Assembly (NCBI RefSeq): GCF_030408855.1
Contig: NZ_CP047358.1
Coordinates: forward strand, 1,240,001 to 1,304,000
Length of the DNA stretch: 64,000 bases
Source: Corynebacterium glaucum
GTDB lineage: Bacteria; Actinomycetota; Actinomycetes; Mycobacteriales; Mycobacteriaceae
Direction: 5' to 3'
Positions 1 through 9,024 of this stretch are shown piece after piece. A program made the position numbers and the translations under genes. The notes under the pieces are model-generated. The model had not been told where the DNA came from and did not search any database. It worked only from the letters and a program-made list of their open reading frames with translations. Numbering within the stretch: position 1 is the stretch's first letter; each line of letters starts with the position of its first letter.

Positions 1-10
1 CGACCGCAGT

Positions 11-886
11 CTAGTCGCTCAACAGCTGATCCAGCAGGGCGACAAGCTGGGAACGCAGGGGAATTGCCTCCTCCGAGAGTTGCCGCTGCCGGGTGACATA
101 TTCAGCTTTACCCTCGTTTGTCTCAACCGCAACCACGTCGAAACCTAGGCTGCGGCAATCGTAGGGCGAAGCCTCCATATCGAGTTGTCGCGCCCGCGCA
201 GCAAGCTCAAAAGCATCAAGCAAGAGCTCCCCGGGCACCACCGGCCCAAGCTTTGCCGCCCACTTGTACAAGTCCATCGTCACATGCACGCAGCCGGGCT
301 GGTCCTGCGCAATCTGATCTTCGCGCTCAAGCACGGTGAGGTTGAGCGGGCGCGCGGCAGGAGCGAAGAAGCGGTAAGCGTCGAAATGGCTGCACTTAAG
401 CTGGTGCGACTCCACCACAGCGTCGGTGCCGGCGGCGCCGAGGCGGAGTGGCAGATCGTGGCGCGGACGCTCCGTGCGATACACCATTGCCCACTCATGC
501 ATGCCAAAGCAGTCAAAGTGGGCGGGCCGGTCCTGCGTGGCCCGAAGCAGCTCGCGGATGCGCACCATTTCGGCGCGCCGTTTTGCGAGGAAAGACTCGG
601 GGTTGAACCGCACAGTGCCATCCTCCAGCGTTTCGTAGTGGGGATAGCGCGCGTGCGGTGTGGCGGAGGCGTCGACAAGCAAAGCCCCAAGCCCCGGGTG
701 CCAGGTGCGCAACTGGCTTGCTCTAAAAGGGTAGTAGTCAAAGAGGAAATCCCACACGGGGTGCGCGATCCCGCGGGTGCGCCGCTCGAGGTGCGGCTCA
801 GTGAAGGCTCGTGCCCGGAGCTCGTGCTTATCGACGGCCTCTTTATACGCCGTCGGTGTATACACCCTCTCGCTATTCCTCTTCAT
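11..886 (-). CDS. Predicted 3-methyladenine DNA glycosylase family protein
   Basis: The 291-residue protein matches an actinobacterial family usually annotated as 3-methyladenine DNA glycosylase. Family-like stretches are HPVWDFLFDYYPFRASQLRTW (about residues 42-62, quoted here only in part as HPVWDFLFDYY) and the Trp/His/Cys-rich block HFDCFGMHEWAMVYR (about 122-136). If the annotation is right it would excise alkylated bases in the cytoplasm, but I see no helix-hairpin-helix or AlkA/Tag signature, so the role is only a family-level guess. The ATG start overlaps the 3' end of the upstream CNNM/CBS gene by 14 bases, so it is probably the last gene of that operon. Confidence 0.6.
   Translation of the reverse strand: MKRNSERVYTPTAYKEAVDKHELRARAFTEPHLERRTRGIAHPVWDFLFDYYPFRASQLRTWHPGLGALLVDASATPHARYPHYETLEDGTVRFNPESFLAKRRAEMVRIRELLRATQDRPAHFDCFGMHEWAMVYRTERPRHDLPLRLGAAGTDAVVESHQLKCSHFDAYRFFAPAARPLNLTVLEREDQIAQDQPGCVHVTMDLYKWAAKLGPVVPGELLLDAFELAARARQLDMEASPYDCRSLGFDVVAVETNEGKAEYVTRQRQLSEEAIPLRSQLVALLDQLLSD
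826..836 (-). repeat. CGTCGATAAGC copy 1
   Basis: Exact copy near the 5' end of the glycosylase gene, read there as Val-Asp-Lys. Confidence 0.8.
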
Positions 887-1925
887 GTGTCCAGTCCGAC
901 ACGGTGCCCACGTACTCCTCGATGATGTCTTCGAGCGCGGCCACCCCGACCAGCTCGCCGTTGTCGCGCACCTGCGCCATGTGCGCAGAACGGCGGTGCA
1001 TGGCGGTCAGAGCGTCGTCGAGGGACTGCGCGCCGTCGACAATGCTCAGTGCACGAATGCGGGAGACCGGCATGACCGGGTCCTCTTCCTCGGACTCCAT
1101 GAGGTCGAGGCAGTCCTTCACGTGGATGTAGCCGACAAGGACGCCCGGCGCGCGCTCCACGGGGAAGCGTGAGTAGCCGGTTTCGCGCACCGCCTGCTCA
1201 ATCTCGGAAAGGCGGGTGCCGCGTGGACGGTAGGGAAGGGTCACCAGGTCCCCGAGCGGGATCATGATCTCGCTGAGGCTGCGCGACTCCGTGCGCAGCG
1301 CGTTGGCGAGGCGGCGAGTTTCCTCTGCGTCTAGCAGACCTTCTTCGCTCGATTCCTTGATCATGGTGGCCAGCTGCTCCTGGTCCACGGTGGATTCGAG
1401 CTCATCGCGCTGTTCTATGCCAAAGGCGCGCAGCGTGCGGCGGGCGACCCAGTTTAGGCCTTCAATGATCGGGCGGGTGGCCCGCATCCAGACGGTGAAC
1501 GCCGGAGTGAGCAGCATCGCGGTGGTTTCGGGGCCCGCGATGGCGATGTTCTTGGGCACCATTTCACCCAGCAGAATGTGCAGGTAGGAAATGATGATGA
1601 GCGCGATGACGAAGGAGATCGGGTGAAGCAGCTCCCCAGGCAACCCCAACGCCTCGAAGGGGACTTCGATGTAGTGGGCGATAGCGGGTTCTGCGACCTT
1701 TCCCAGGATGAGCGAGGCCACGGTGATGCCAAACTGAGCACCGGCCAGGTAGATCGACAGGTGCTCGATTGCGTGGATAACACCTTTGGCTTCGCTCTTG
1801 CCCTGAGCAAGCAGCGACTCGAGGCGGTCGCGACGCGAGGACACTAGCGCGAACTCGGTGGCGACGAAAAAGGCGTTGACGGCGAGCAACACCGCGATGA
1901 GCAGAATGGCGGCAAAGATGTTCAT
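873..1925 (-). CDS. CNNM/CBS-domain membrane protein (HlyC/CorC-like), short form
   Basis: The 350-residue protein has the CNNM (DUF21) architecture. Hydrophobic segments fill about residues 1-185, including the conserved ATEFALVSSRRDRLE stretch after TM1 and GEMVPKNIAIAGPE near 125. Two CBS repeats follow (about 205-330). It stops soon after the CBS pair, so it lacks the CorC_HlyC domain of its upstream partner. CNNM/CorC proteins are linked to Mg2+ and Co2+ efflux or homeostasis at the cytoplasmic membrane; the substrate here is inferred. Its start overlaps the stop of the longer paralogue by 4 bases, indicating translational coupling and perhaps a hetero-oligomer. Confidence 0.85.
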   Translation of the reverse strand: MNIFAAILLIAVLLAVNAFFVATEFALVSSRRDRLESLLAQGKSEAKGVIHAIEHLSIYLAGAQFGITVASLILGKVAEPAIAHYIEVPFEALGLPGELLHPISFVIALIIISYLHILLGEMVPKNIAIAGPETTAMLLTPAFTVWMRATRPIIEGLNWVARRTLRAFGIEQRDELESTVDQEQLATMIKESSEEGLLDAEETRRLANALRTESRSLSEIMIPLGDLVTLPYRPRGTRLSEIEQAVRETGYSRFPVERAPGVLVGYIHVKDCLDLMESEEEDPVMPVSRIRALSIVDGAQSLDDALTAMHRRSAHMAQVRDNGELVGVAALEDIIEEYVGTVSDWTHEEE

Positions 1926-3346
1926 CGAGCACCTCCGTTCGAGGCTTGTCGAGACTCCTGCGCCTGCTTCGCCTGTTCAGCTTGCTCCGGGGTGATGGGA
2001 CTCAAGATTGTGCGGTCCACACGACGCTCATCCATCACCGTCACCCGAGCGAGCCAGTGCCCCTCGGCACCGGACTCCAGTTCCTCCTGGAAGCTGGTCA
2101 CTGCGTTCCGTGGCAGTACGATGCGGTCACCGACCCGCGGAACCCGTCCGAGCGTGGCCATGATCAGCCCGCCTAAAGTCTCATATGGCCCATCCGGGGC
2201 GGTATACCCAGTCTTTTCTTCCAGCTCGTCGAGGCGGACAAGGCCGGCGACCTCCCAGGAAGTGCCGAATCGTTGGAAATCGCGCATCGACTCCCTGTCG
2301 TCGTACTCGTCGTAAACCTCGCCGAGAATCTCCTCAACGACATCTTCGATAGTCACCAAGCCCTGGGTGCCGCCGTATTCGTCTGCGATAAGCACCACTT
2401 GGGAGCCGGCGGAGCGCACGCGGTTGAGCACTGCGTCGCCGTCGAGCGTGCCCGGCACGAACGGCACTGGGCGGGCGAGGGGGGCGAGCTTGGTGGTGGC
2501 GCGATCCTCCCTTGGAACGGAGAATGCGTCCTTGATGTGCACAAAGCCAATCGTGTCGTCGAGGTCGCCGCGCCGCACCGGGAAGCGGGAATGGCCCGAC
2601 TCGCGAGCCAGCGAGATGAGATCCGCAACCGTGTCTTCGGCATCCAGCGAGTCAATGGTGGAGCGCGGAGTCATCACCTCTTCTGCCGTGGTTTCACCGA
2701 AGCGCAGCGAGCGATCGATCACCGCCGCGGTTTCCGCATCCAGACCGCCAGCTTCCGCGGAGTTTCGCACCATGGCGCCGAGTTCCTGTCCGGAGCGCGC
2801 CGAGGCAAGCTCGTCGGCCGGCTCGATGCCCATGCGCCGCACAATCCAGTTCGCGGATCGGTTCAGCGACTTGATGAACCAGGCGAACACCGTATTGAAC
2901 GCGTTGACCGGCGGCACCACGAAGCGCGCGGTGGCCAACGGCTCCGTAATCGCAATGTTCTTCGGTACCAGCTCGCCGAACACCATGGAGAGGAACGTCG
3001 CAACGATAAGCGCGATTATCAGTGCGACAGCCCTGGACGCCGATGCGTCGAGCCCCGCCAATTCCAGCAAAGGCGTGAAGTACTGGCCCAACACCGGCTC
3101 GGCCAAAAAGCCCGCTGCCAGGGTGGTCACGGTGATGCCGAGTTGCGCGCCCGAGAGCACAAAGGAGAGGTTCGCGTGATCGCGTGCAACTGCGCGAGCG
3201 GCAGCATCGCCTTTGTCGCGGACATGCGCCTCGATGGTGGAGCGTTCAAGTCCCGTCATCGCGAACTCAATGGCCACGAACAGGCCTGTCGAGGCGGTGA
3301 GCAGGATGAACCCGAGGAGCGAAAGGATGGAGATGAATATGTCCAT
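1922..3346 (-). CDS. CNNM/CBS/CorC_HlyC-domain membrane protein, long form
   Basis: The 474-residue protein has an N-terminal CNNM transmembrane domain (about 1-195, with FVAIEFAMTGLERS and GELVPKNIAITEP), a CBS pair (about 215-335, with EEVMTPRSTIDSLD and DEYGGTQGLVTIEDVVEEIL) and a C-terminal CorC_HlyC domain (about 350-440). This is the full-length version of the family linked to divalent cation extrusion. It lies 12 bases after the helicase gene and is coupled to the shorter paralogue. Pairs of CNNM proteins are common in actinobacteria. The C-terminal tail is Gln/Ala-rich and probably disordered. Confidence 0.88.
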   Translation of the reverse strand: MDIFISILSLLGFILLTASTGLFVAIEFAMTGLERSTIEAHVRDKGDAAARAVARDHANLSFVLSGAQLGITVTTLAAGFLAEPVLGQYFTPLLELAGLDASASRAVALIIALIVATFLSMVFGELVPKNIAITEPLATARFVVPPVNAFNTVFAWFIKSLNRSANWIVRRMGIEPADELASARSGQELGAMVRNSAEAGGLDAETAAVIDRSLRFGETTAEEVMTPRSTIDSLDAEDTVADLISLARESGHSRFPVRRGDLDDTIGFVHIKDAFSVPREDRATTKLAPLARPVPFVPGTLDGDAVLNRVRSAGSQVVLIADEYGGTQGLVTIEDVVEEILGEVYDEYDDRESMRDFQRFGTSWEVAGLVRLDELEEKTGYTAPDGPYETLGGLIMATLGRVPRVGDRIVLPRNAVTSFQEELESGAEGHWLARVTVMDERRVDRTILSPITPEQAEQAKQAQESRQASNGGAR

Positions 3347-3358
3347 GTGCGTGGTGCG

Positions 3359-4639
3359 TTAGTGCCTTTGCTTGCCGCCTCCGCCTCGCCGGCGGCGCGA
3401 GCGCGGTTGCTGCCCTCCGGACGCCCTAGCGGACGAGGATTTCGCCGGTTGCTGACCCGGGGGCGGCAGCGGTGCTCCCTCGGGTTTTCGTGCGCCAGTA
3501 ATGTTAACCAATTCTTCCGACATCGGGGTAACACGCACCGTGGTCGCGTCCACGCCAGCCTTCCTCAACAGCTGGTCGACTTCCTTGCGTTGCTCATCCA
3601 TCACCAGCGTCACCACCGTGCCGGAGGTTCCGGCGCGTGCGGTGCGCCCCGCCCGGTGCAGGTACGCCTTGTGTTCGGCCGGAGGATCGACGTGGACGAC
3701 GAGGGAGACGTCGTGAATGTCGATCCCGCGCGCCGCAATGTCAGTCGCCACCAGCACGGGAGTGGAGCCGTCGGCAAACCCTTCGATTGCACGTGTGCGG
3801 GCACCCTGGCCTTTATCCCCGTGCAGGCCCATCGCGTCAATACCGACACGACGAAGCTTCTTCACCTGGCGATCCACGCCGTGCTTGGTGCGCATGAACA
3901 TGATCGTCTTGCCGTCGCGCGCACCGATCTGCAGCACAATCTCGTTGCGGGTATCGCGGTCGCCCACCAGCAGCTGGTAGTGCTCCATCGTGTCCACCGC
4001 AGCCTCAACAGGAGCAGTCGAGTGGGTCACCGGATCGTGCATGTAGCGAGCAATGAGCTTTTCGACGTCACCGTCAAGCGTCGCAGAGAACAGCAGCCGT
4101 TGACCGTCTGGCGGCGTCCGGTCGAGCAGTTTGCGTACCTGCGGCAAAAAACCCATATCGGCCATCTGATCGGCCTCGTCGATGGCGGTAACGCGCACGT
4201 CGTCAAGCGAAAGCTTGCCCTGGTTGATGAGGTCCTCGGCGCGACCTGGAGTGGCAATGAGCAGGTCAACCGGAGCTGCGAGCGCCCGGATGTGGTGGTT
4301 GATGTTCACACCGCCGACCACATCGAGGACGCGGAGCCCAAGCGCTGCCGCGGGATCCTCGAGCCGCTCGCGGATCTGCGCTGCGAGCTCGCGCGTGGGG
4401 GCGAGCACGAGACCGCGCGGGCGACCAGGCTTGGACGGTGCTCCTGCCAACCGGGCGAGCATCGGAAGACCAAAGGTGAACGTCTTGCCGGAGCCGGTGG
4501 GTCCACGGCCGAGGACGTCGAGACCCGCCAGTCCGTCCGGAATCGCCGCCTCCTGGATGGGGAACGGTGTATCGATGCCCTGCTTGTTCAGTACGGAAAT
4601 GATCTCGCGGGGCAGCCCTAGGTCGGCGAAAGAAGTCAT
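3359..4639 (-). CDS. DEAD/DEAH-box ATP-dependent RNA helicase
   Basis: The 426-residue protein has the DEAD-box motifs in order: an F-x-x-x-G-[LI]-P Q-motif region (residues 5-30), Walker A GPTGSGKT (about 46-53), PTRELA (about 81-86), ATPGR (about 128-132), a DEAD-type motif II read as AIDEADQMADMGF (about 152-164), SAT (about 183-185), and HRAGRTARAG for motif VI (about 330-339). A basic Arg/Gly-rich tail (RSRRRRGGGGKQRH) suits RNA binding. It probably remodels RNA in the cytoplasm. A TAAGAT hexamer (4647-4652) 7 bases before the ATG overlaps the gnd stop codon and suggests an internal leaderless promoter. Confidence 0.92.
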   Translation of the reverse strand: MTSFADLGLPREIISVLNKQGIDTPFPIQEAAIPDGLAGLDVLGRGPTGSGKTFTFGLPMLARLAGAPSKPGRPRGLVLAPTRELAAQIRERLEDPAAALGLRVLDVVGGVNINHHIRALAAPVDLLIATPGRAEDLINQGKLSLDDVRVTAIDEADQMADMGFLPQVRKLLDRTPPDGQRLLFSATLDGDVEKLIARYMHDPVTHSTAPVEAAVDTMEHYQLLVGDRDTRNEIVLQIGARDGKTIMFMRTKHGVDRQVKKLRRVGIDAMGLHGDKGQGARTRAIEGFADGSTPVLVATDIAARGIDIHDVSLVVHVDPPAEHKAYLHRAGRTARAGTSGTVVTLVMDEQRKEVDQLLRKAGVDATTVRVTPMSEELVNITGARKPEGAPLPPPGQQPAKSSSARASGGQQPRSRRRRGGGGKQRH

Positions 4640-4649
4640 TCGTGCGATC

Positions 4650-6146
4650 TTAGTAGCTCAGCTCCTCACGATCGCCCGACCAGGCGGTGTGGAAGGTGCC
4701 CTCCATGTCGACGCGGCGGTACGTGTGCGCGCCGAAGAAGTCGCGCTGGCCCTGAATCAGGGCTGCCGGCAGGCGCTTCGCGCGTAGCGAGTCGTAGTAG
4801 GAGAGCGAGGAAGCGAACACCGGCACCGGCAGGCCCAGCTGCGTTGCGGTGACCACGACGCGACGCCACGAATTCACGAGCCCCTTTTCCAGCTCTGCCT
4901 TGAAGTACGGGTCCAGGAGCAGCGAAGGCAGCTCCGGATCGCGCTCGTAGGCCTCGGTGATGCGATTGAGGAACTTCGCGCGGATGATGCAGCCGCCGCG
5001 CCAGATGCGGGCGAGGTCACCCGGCTGCACGCCCCAGCCGTACTCCTGCGAACCTGCGTTGATCTCGTCGAAGCCCTGCGCGTACGCGACCAGTTTGGAT
5101 GCGTAGAGTGCGCGGCGGACGTCTTCGACGAACGCGTCCCGCTCGATGCCCAGAGCCTCAAGTGTGGTGGTGTCGCCCGCCGGCAAACCGATCTTTTGCG
5201 CTGCTTCGCGCTGCGCCAGCGCCGAGGACAACGCTCGCGCAAAAACAGCCTCGCCAATGCCGGTGACCGGCACGCCGAGGTCGAGCGCTTCCTTCACCGT
5301 CCAACGGCCGGTGCCCTTCTGCCCAGCAGCGTCCACGATGATGTCGATGAACGGCTGCCCTGTGCGCGCATCCTTCTGGCGCAGGACATCCGCGGTGATC
5401 TCGATGAGGTACGAATCCAGGTCGCCTTCGTTCCACTCGCTGAAGATGTCCGCAAGCTCAGCAGGTTCGATCCCTGCGGCGTATCGCAGCAGATGGTACG
5501 CCTCGCCGATGACCTGCATGTCGGCGTACTCGATGCCGTTGTGCACCATCTTCACAAAGTGGCCGGCACCGTCAGGACCAATGTGGGTCACGCACGGCTT
5601 CCCGTCGACCTTCGCCGAAATATCCTCCAGGAGAGGCCCCAAGGTTTCCCAAGACTCGGCGGGGCCACCAGGCATTATCGACGGCCCGTTGAGCGCGCCT
5701 TCCTCGCCACCGGAAATGCCTGCGCCGACAAAGTGGCGTCCCCGAGCAGCCACGTCGCGCTCGCGGCGAATGGTGTCGTTGAACAGGGCGTTGCCGCCGT
5801 CGATAATAATGTCCCCTTCATCCATCGCGGCCGCGAGCTGATCGATGACCGCATCTGTGGCGGGGCCCGCCTGAACCATGATGATGGCCTTGCGGGGGCG
5901 TTCCAGCGATGCCACGAAATCTTCGATGGTTTCCGATGGAATGAACGCGCCTTCGTGGCCGTGCTGCTCCATGACCGCCCGGGTCTTTTCGGGTGAGCGG
6001 TTGTAAATGGCCACGGTGTGGCCCTTTGACACGAAGTTGCGCGCGAGGTTCGAGCCCATGACCGCCATACCGACGACGCCGATCTGGGCGAGGCTGTCTG
6101 CGTGCTCTGCGGAGGAGGTTTCGGAAGAGGTCGCGGGTTGAGTCAT
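4650..6146 (-). CDS. gnd: 6-phosphogluconate dehydrogenase, decarboxylating
   Basis: Oxidises 6-phosphogluconate to ribulose 5-phosphate and CO2 with NADP+ in the oxidative pentose phosphate pathway. From the chosen start the protein has 498 residues. It shows the Rossmann motif GVVGMAVMGSNLARN, the substrate loop GISGGEEGA, the H-NGIEY catalytic lysine/histidine region (HFVKMVHNGIEYADMQ), and the C-terminal GQRDFFGAHTYRR block. I chose the ATG at 6146 over an in-frame ATG 18 codons upstream because TAGAAT (6154-6159) lies 7 bases before it and the upstream extension is unlike the family. The neighbouring CNNM genes and helicase match the gnd surroundings in other corynebacteria. Confidence 0.97.
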   Translation of the reverse strand: MTQPATSSETSSAEHADSLAQIGVVGMAVMGSNLARNFVSKGHTVAIYNRSPEKTRAVMEQHGHEGAFIPSETIEDFVASLERPRKAIIMVQAGPATDAVIDQLAAAMDEGDIIIDGGNALFNDTIRRERDVAARGRHFVGAGISGGEEGALNGPSIMPGGPAESWETLGPLLEDISAKVDGKPCVTHIGPDGAGHFVKMVHNGIEYADMQVIGEAYHLLRYAAGIEPAELADIFSEWNEGDLDSYLIEITADVLRQKDARTGQPFIDIIVDAAGQKGTGRWTVKEALDLGVPVTGIGEAVFARALSSALAQREAAQKIGLPAGDTTTLEALGIERDAFVEDVRRALYASKLVAYAQGFDEINAGSQEYGWGVQPGDLARIWRGGCIIRAKFLNRITEAYERDPELPSLLLDPYFKAELEKGLVNSWRRVVVTATQLGLPVPVFASSLSYYDSLRAKRLPAALIQGQRDFFGAHTYRRVDMEGTFHTAWSGDREELSY

Positions 6147-6153
6147 AGTGGAA

Positions 6154-6192
6154 ATTCTACGCCGGACACGTGGCGCTCGAGCGCCGTAGAGT
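6154..6192. promoter_or_regulatory. Divergent -10 elements for gnd and the thioesterase gene
   Basis: TAGAAT (6154-6159, minus strand) sits 7 bases before the gnd ATG, and TAGAGT (6187-6192, plus strand) sits 7 bases before the thioesterase ATG. That spacing puts the transcription start at or next to the start codon in both directions. No Shine-Dalgarno is visible for either. Confidence 0.6.
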
Positions 6193-6199
6193 GGGTTCA

Positions 6200-6634
6200 A
6201 TGGTACAGCGCTACTTGAATCGGCCGGTGGGACCCGAGCCGCTCGGCGAAGCGGAGCTCGCGGCTTTGAACGCGGCGAATACCGGATTTGCGCAGCACAT
6301 CGGCATGGTGATCACGTATTGCTCCAGCGAGAGGCTGGAGAGTTATGTAGATGTTGAGCCGCACCACCTTCAGGCCGCAGGCATTGTCAACGGCGGCGTT
6401 TACGGCTCGATCGGTGAAACGCTCGGCTCTGCTGCTGCAATAGTGACCAGCGGGAAGCTGGTGGTGGGAATGAGCAACTACACCGATTTGCTCGGCAGCG
6501 TGACGCAGGGGCGGATTGAGGCGGTGGCCGCGCCGGTGCATATCGGTCGCAGCACCCACCTCTGGCGCATTGAGATGCGAAGCGGTGACAAGCTCGTCGC
6601 CGCGACAAACCTCAAGCTTATGATCCTGAGCTAG
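6200..6634 (+). CDS. PaaI-type hotdog-fold thioesterase
   Basis: The 144-residue protein carries the hotdog-fold thioesterase pattern HHLQAAGIVNGGVYGSIGET (about 51-70), in which the HG..NGG segment is the usual CoA-thioester site, followed by a second strand block ending in TNLKLMIL. The substrate is probably an acyl- or aroyl-CoA, which cannot be specified from sequence. The ATG at 6200 is preferred to one 10 codons upstream because a -10 hexamer lies exactly 7 bases before it. A thioesterase divergent from gnd is also the arrangement in C. glutamicum. Its stop lies 9 bases from the convergent corA stop, with no obvious terminator. Confidence 0.85.
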   Translation: MVQRYLNRPVGPEPLGEAELAALNAANTGFAQHIGMVITYCSSERLESYVDVEPHHLQAAGIVNGGVYGSIGETLGSAAAIVTSGKLVVGMSNYTDLLGSVTQGRIEAVAAPVHIGRSTHLWRIEMRSGDKLVAATNLKLMILS

Positions 6635-6643
6635 CTTTGCGTT

Positions 6644-7717
6644 TTAGAGCCAGTGGTTACGGCGAAACCACCAGAACATCGCCACTGTGACCCCAAACAT
6701 GATGAGCAGGACAACCGGGTATCCGTACTTCCACCCCAGCTCGGGCATGTACTCAAAGTTCATGCCGTAGATTCCGGCGATCATGGTTGGCGCGGCCGCC
6801 ATGCCGACCACGGCCGAGATGGTGCGCATGTCAGCGTTCTGCTGCATGCTCACCTTGGCCACAGATGCGTCGAGCAGCGAAGACAGGCGCTCATCGAAGC
6901 CGGAAATACGATCCGAAGCAATCGTGGCGTTGTCTTGCACGTCACGGAAATAGGACCGCAGAGGTTTGCGCAGGAGATCTTTGTGGTTGATCATCCCTGA
7001 GCGCAGTGCTGGGCTGAGCGGGTCGATGGCGTGGCGCATCTCCAAGATCTCTCGCTTGTAGTTGTAGATCTTGTCGATGTTGATCTGTCGTTTCGGGGTG
7101 AAGACCTCATTTTCCAGTTCATCAACGTCCTGGCTCAGATACTCCGCGACTCGAAGATAGGCATCCACCAGGTGGTTTGCGACGACCCAGGACACAGCCA
7201 CGGGGCCAACCTGTGCGACCTCTTCTTCCTCCTCCAGAGATGCGGTGAGATCCGGCATGGGTGCGTTGTGGCGAATCGTGATCGCGAACTTCGGTCCGGT
7301 GACAACCTGCACCTCACCGGTGGAAATGATCTCGCGAGCGTCAGCCACTTCCTCGTCGTCGCGGTAGTGGACGGAGCGCACCACCATGAAAAGCTGCTCG
7401 TCGTAGCGCTCGATCTTGGGACGCTGGTGTGCGTCCACGATGTCATCGACGATCAGGTCGTGGATGTCGAAAAGCCCTGCGAGTCGCTCCATCTGCTCGA
7501 TATTTGGGGCTTTGAGCGACAGCCACACAAATGCGTTCTCGCGCTGGTTCACCAATTCAATGGCTTCCGCGACGCGGAAGTTCTGCGGCAACCGGGTGCC
7601 GTCGACGAAGACCCGGCAAAAATCGATCGAGCGTTCAATCGGCACCGGAATGGGCTTGCGGGCCGGGGGCTGAGACTTTTTTGGCCGTGGGCGGGTGAGT
7701 GGGATGCGTGGTGGCAT
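6644..7717 (-). CDS. corA: CorA-family magnesium/cobalt transporter
   Basis: The 357-residue protein has the CorA layout: a long acidic cytoplasmic domain, a long helix, and two C-terminal membrane segments with the signature YGMN at about residues 317-320, just after the first segment (MAAAPTMIAGIYGMN). The second segment is followed by the basic end FRRNHWL. It should form a homopentameric Mg2+ uptake channel in the cytoplasmic membrane. The N-terminus (PPRIPLTRPRPKK) is Pro/Arg-rich. An AAAGGGGG Shine-Dalgarno lies about 10 bases before the ATG. It is in the same orientation as the PFL operon but 127 bases downstream of it. Confidence 0.92.
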   Translation of the reverse strand: MPPRIPLTRPRPKKSQPPARKPIPVPIERSIDFCRVFVDGTRLPQNFRVAEAIELVNQRENAFVWLSLKAPNIEQMERLAGLFDIHDLIVDDIVDAHQRPKIERYDEQLFMVVRSVHYRDDEEVADAREIISTGEVQVVTGPKFAITIRHNAPMPDLTASLEEEEEVAQVGPVAVSWVVANHLVDAYLRVAEYLSQDVDELENEVFTPKRQINIDKIYNYKREILEMRHAIDPLSPALRSGMINHKDLLRKPLRSYFRDVQDNATIASDRISGFDERLSSLLDASVAKVSMQQNADMRTISAVVGMAAAPTMIAGIYGMNFEYMPELGWKYGYPVVLLIMFGVTVAMFWWFRRNHWL

Positions 7718-7844
7718 GGGCGTTCAGCCCCCTTTCACTCGTGCGAGGGGCGTGTGTGGCCCTTACGGCGCGGGCCCCTGTGCGGCTTAAGATTGCGCAC
7801 CCGGGGCGCGCTCGACGTAGGAGATACTACGCGCTAGGTGCGGG

Positions 7845-8732
7845 TTAGAAAACCGTCAGGCCACGGGAACGAAAGACCGAACGCACATGATCGACAGACT
7901 CCTGAGATGGGGGAGTCACGTCCTTCAGTTCGTAGTCCAGCCCGATTTTCTCCCACTTGTCCGCGCCCATGTTGTGGAACGGCAGCACCTCGACGCGTTC
8001 CACGGTGTCTTTCCACCGCGCGACAATGTCGGCTACCCGCTGCACGTTGTCCTCAGCATCGGTCAAACCCGGTACAAGGACAAAACGAACCCACACCTTC
8101 TTGCCCTTAGCGTGAAGACGGTCGCCAAAGTCGATCGTCGGCTGCAGCTGACGCGCGGTGACGTGCTCGTAGGTGTCCGGGTCGCCGGATTTCACATCGA
8201 GCAGAAATAGGTCGATGTTGTCCAGATCATCATCCGTTAGTCGGGATCCGAGGAACCCTGAGGTATCAACGGTGGTGTGCACGCCCGCGTCGTGGACAGC
8301 TTTCAGAAGCCGACGCGTGAACGCAATCTGAAACAGCGGCTCGCCTCCAGACAGGGTGATCCCTCCGCCTGAAGCGTTGAACACCGGCTTGTAGCGCAGG
8401 ATCCGCTTCACCACGTCGTCGATGTGTTCGAGCGTGCCTTCCTTCATTTCCATGGTGTCCGGGTTGTGGCAGAACTTGCACCGCAGCGGGCAACCAGAAA
8501 GAAAGAGGGTCATGCGGGTGCCTGGGCCGTCGACAGCAGTGACCAGCTCCCAGGAGTGGATGAGACCAATGTCGCCAGTCCGCCGAGCGTCGAGAAGCTC
8601 TGGACGGGTGATCTCGAGATCATCGGTAGAAAGTCCGCCTAAACCGGCGGCGACGCCGCGCACGCGTTCACCCTGTTCAGGCTGAAGCGTGACGACGCCG
8701 CTCGTTCCGTCGTTCGCCATAGGCTTAGGCAC
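7845..8732 (-). CDS. pflA: Pyruvate formate-lyase activating enzyme (radical SAM)
   Basis: Installs the glycyl radical on pyruvate formate-lyase using S-adenosylmethionine and a [4Fe-4S] cluster. The cluster cysteines are C81, C85 and C88 in [26 protein letters not shown] (about 119-132) is the radical-SAM glycine motif, and the C-terminal [14 protein letters not shown] is typical of PflA. The protein has 295 residues against about 246 in E. coli; the extra is an N-terminal extension of about 45 residues. The gene overlaps the glycyl-radical gene by 8 bases at this start. An alternative ATG at 8720 would leave a 4-base gap. Confidence 0.96.
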   Translation of the reverse strand: MPKPMANDGTSGVVTLQPEQGERVRGVAAGLGGLSTDDLEITRPELLDARRTGDIGLIHSWELVTAVDGPGTRMTLFLSGCPLRCKFCHNPDTMEMKEGTLEHIDDVVKRILRYKPVFNASGGGITLSGGEPLFQIAFTRRLLKAVHDAGVHTTVDTSGFLGSRLTDDDLDNIDLFLLDVKSGDPDTYEHVTARQLQPTIDFGDRLHAKGKKVWVRFVLVPGLTDAEDNVQRVADIVARWKDTVERVEVLPFHNMGADKWEKIGLDYELKDVTPPSQESVDHVRSVFRSRGLTVF

Positions 8733-8976
8733 CCTGGTGGAAGGTACGGGAAATGACGTCGCGCTGCTGCTCCTTCGTCAGCTTGACAAAGTTCACGGCG
8801 TAGCCGGACACGCGCACGGTCAGGTTCGGGTAGTTTTCCGGATGCTCCATAGCGTCTTCGAGCGTGGACTCATCCAGCACGTTGATGTTGGCGTGGTAGA
8901 GGCCGGACTCCATGTTGTTGGCCGCGCGGGATGCGCGCATGCTCTCGAGACGCTGGTCAAAGGTAGGGGTGGACAT
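8725..8976 (-). CDS. Stand-alone glycyl-radical subunit of pyruvate formate-lyase (GrcA-like)
   Basis: This 83-residue protein is the C-terminal glycyl-radical domain of PFL. It contains [20 protein letters not shown] and then RVSGYAVNF, in which G58 is the expected radical residue, and ends in [16 protein letters not shown], very like the end of E. coli PflB. The first 25 or so residues match neither PflB nor E. coli GrcA (127 residues). It has its own strong Shine-Dalgarno (AGAAGGAGT) and lies 48 bases after the pflB stop and against pflA. Unlike E. coli GrcA, which backs up a complete PFL, this looks like the only source of the radical domain, because the large subunit lacks it. Confidence 0.93.
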   Translation of the reverse strand: MSTPTFDQRLESMRASRAANNMESGLYHANINVLDESTLEDAMEHPENYPNLTVRVSGYAVNFVKLTKEQQRDVISRTFHQGA

Positions 8977-9024
8977 GTTGGGTGTACTCCTTCTTGAGTG
9001 GGTAGGTGGATGGGAAAACTTGGG

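Noticed and set aside
826..836. CGTCGATAAGC as a DnaA box
   Set aside because: Its complement TTATCGACG resembles TTATCCACA, but the third-last bases differ in every copy and the copies are spread evenly rather than clustered at an origin.
2273..4621. 782-codon plus-strand frame opposite the CNNM and helicase genes
   Set aside because: It spans three confidently identified genes on the other strand and shows no domain; high G+C leaves long antisense frames.
7718..7844. Mg2+ riboswitch before corA
   Set aside because: Only a short AGGGGC/GCCCCT pairing (7746-7751 with 7774-7779) is visible; no known Mg2+ sensor architecture can be drawn.
8977..9024. Frameshift in pflB as the reason for the split
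   Set aside because: The small gene has its own strong Shine-Dalgarno and 25 extra N-terminal residues unrelated to PFL, so it is not a simple broken end.
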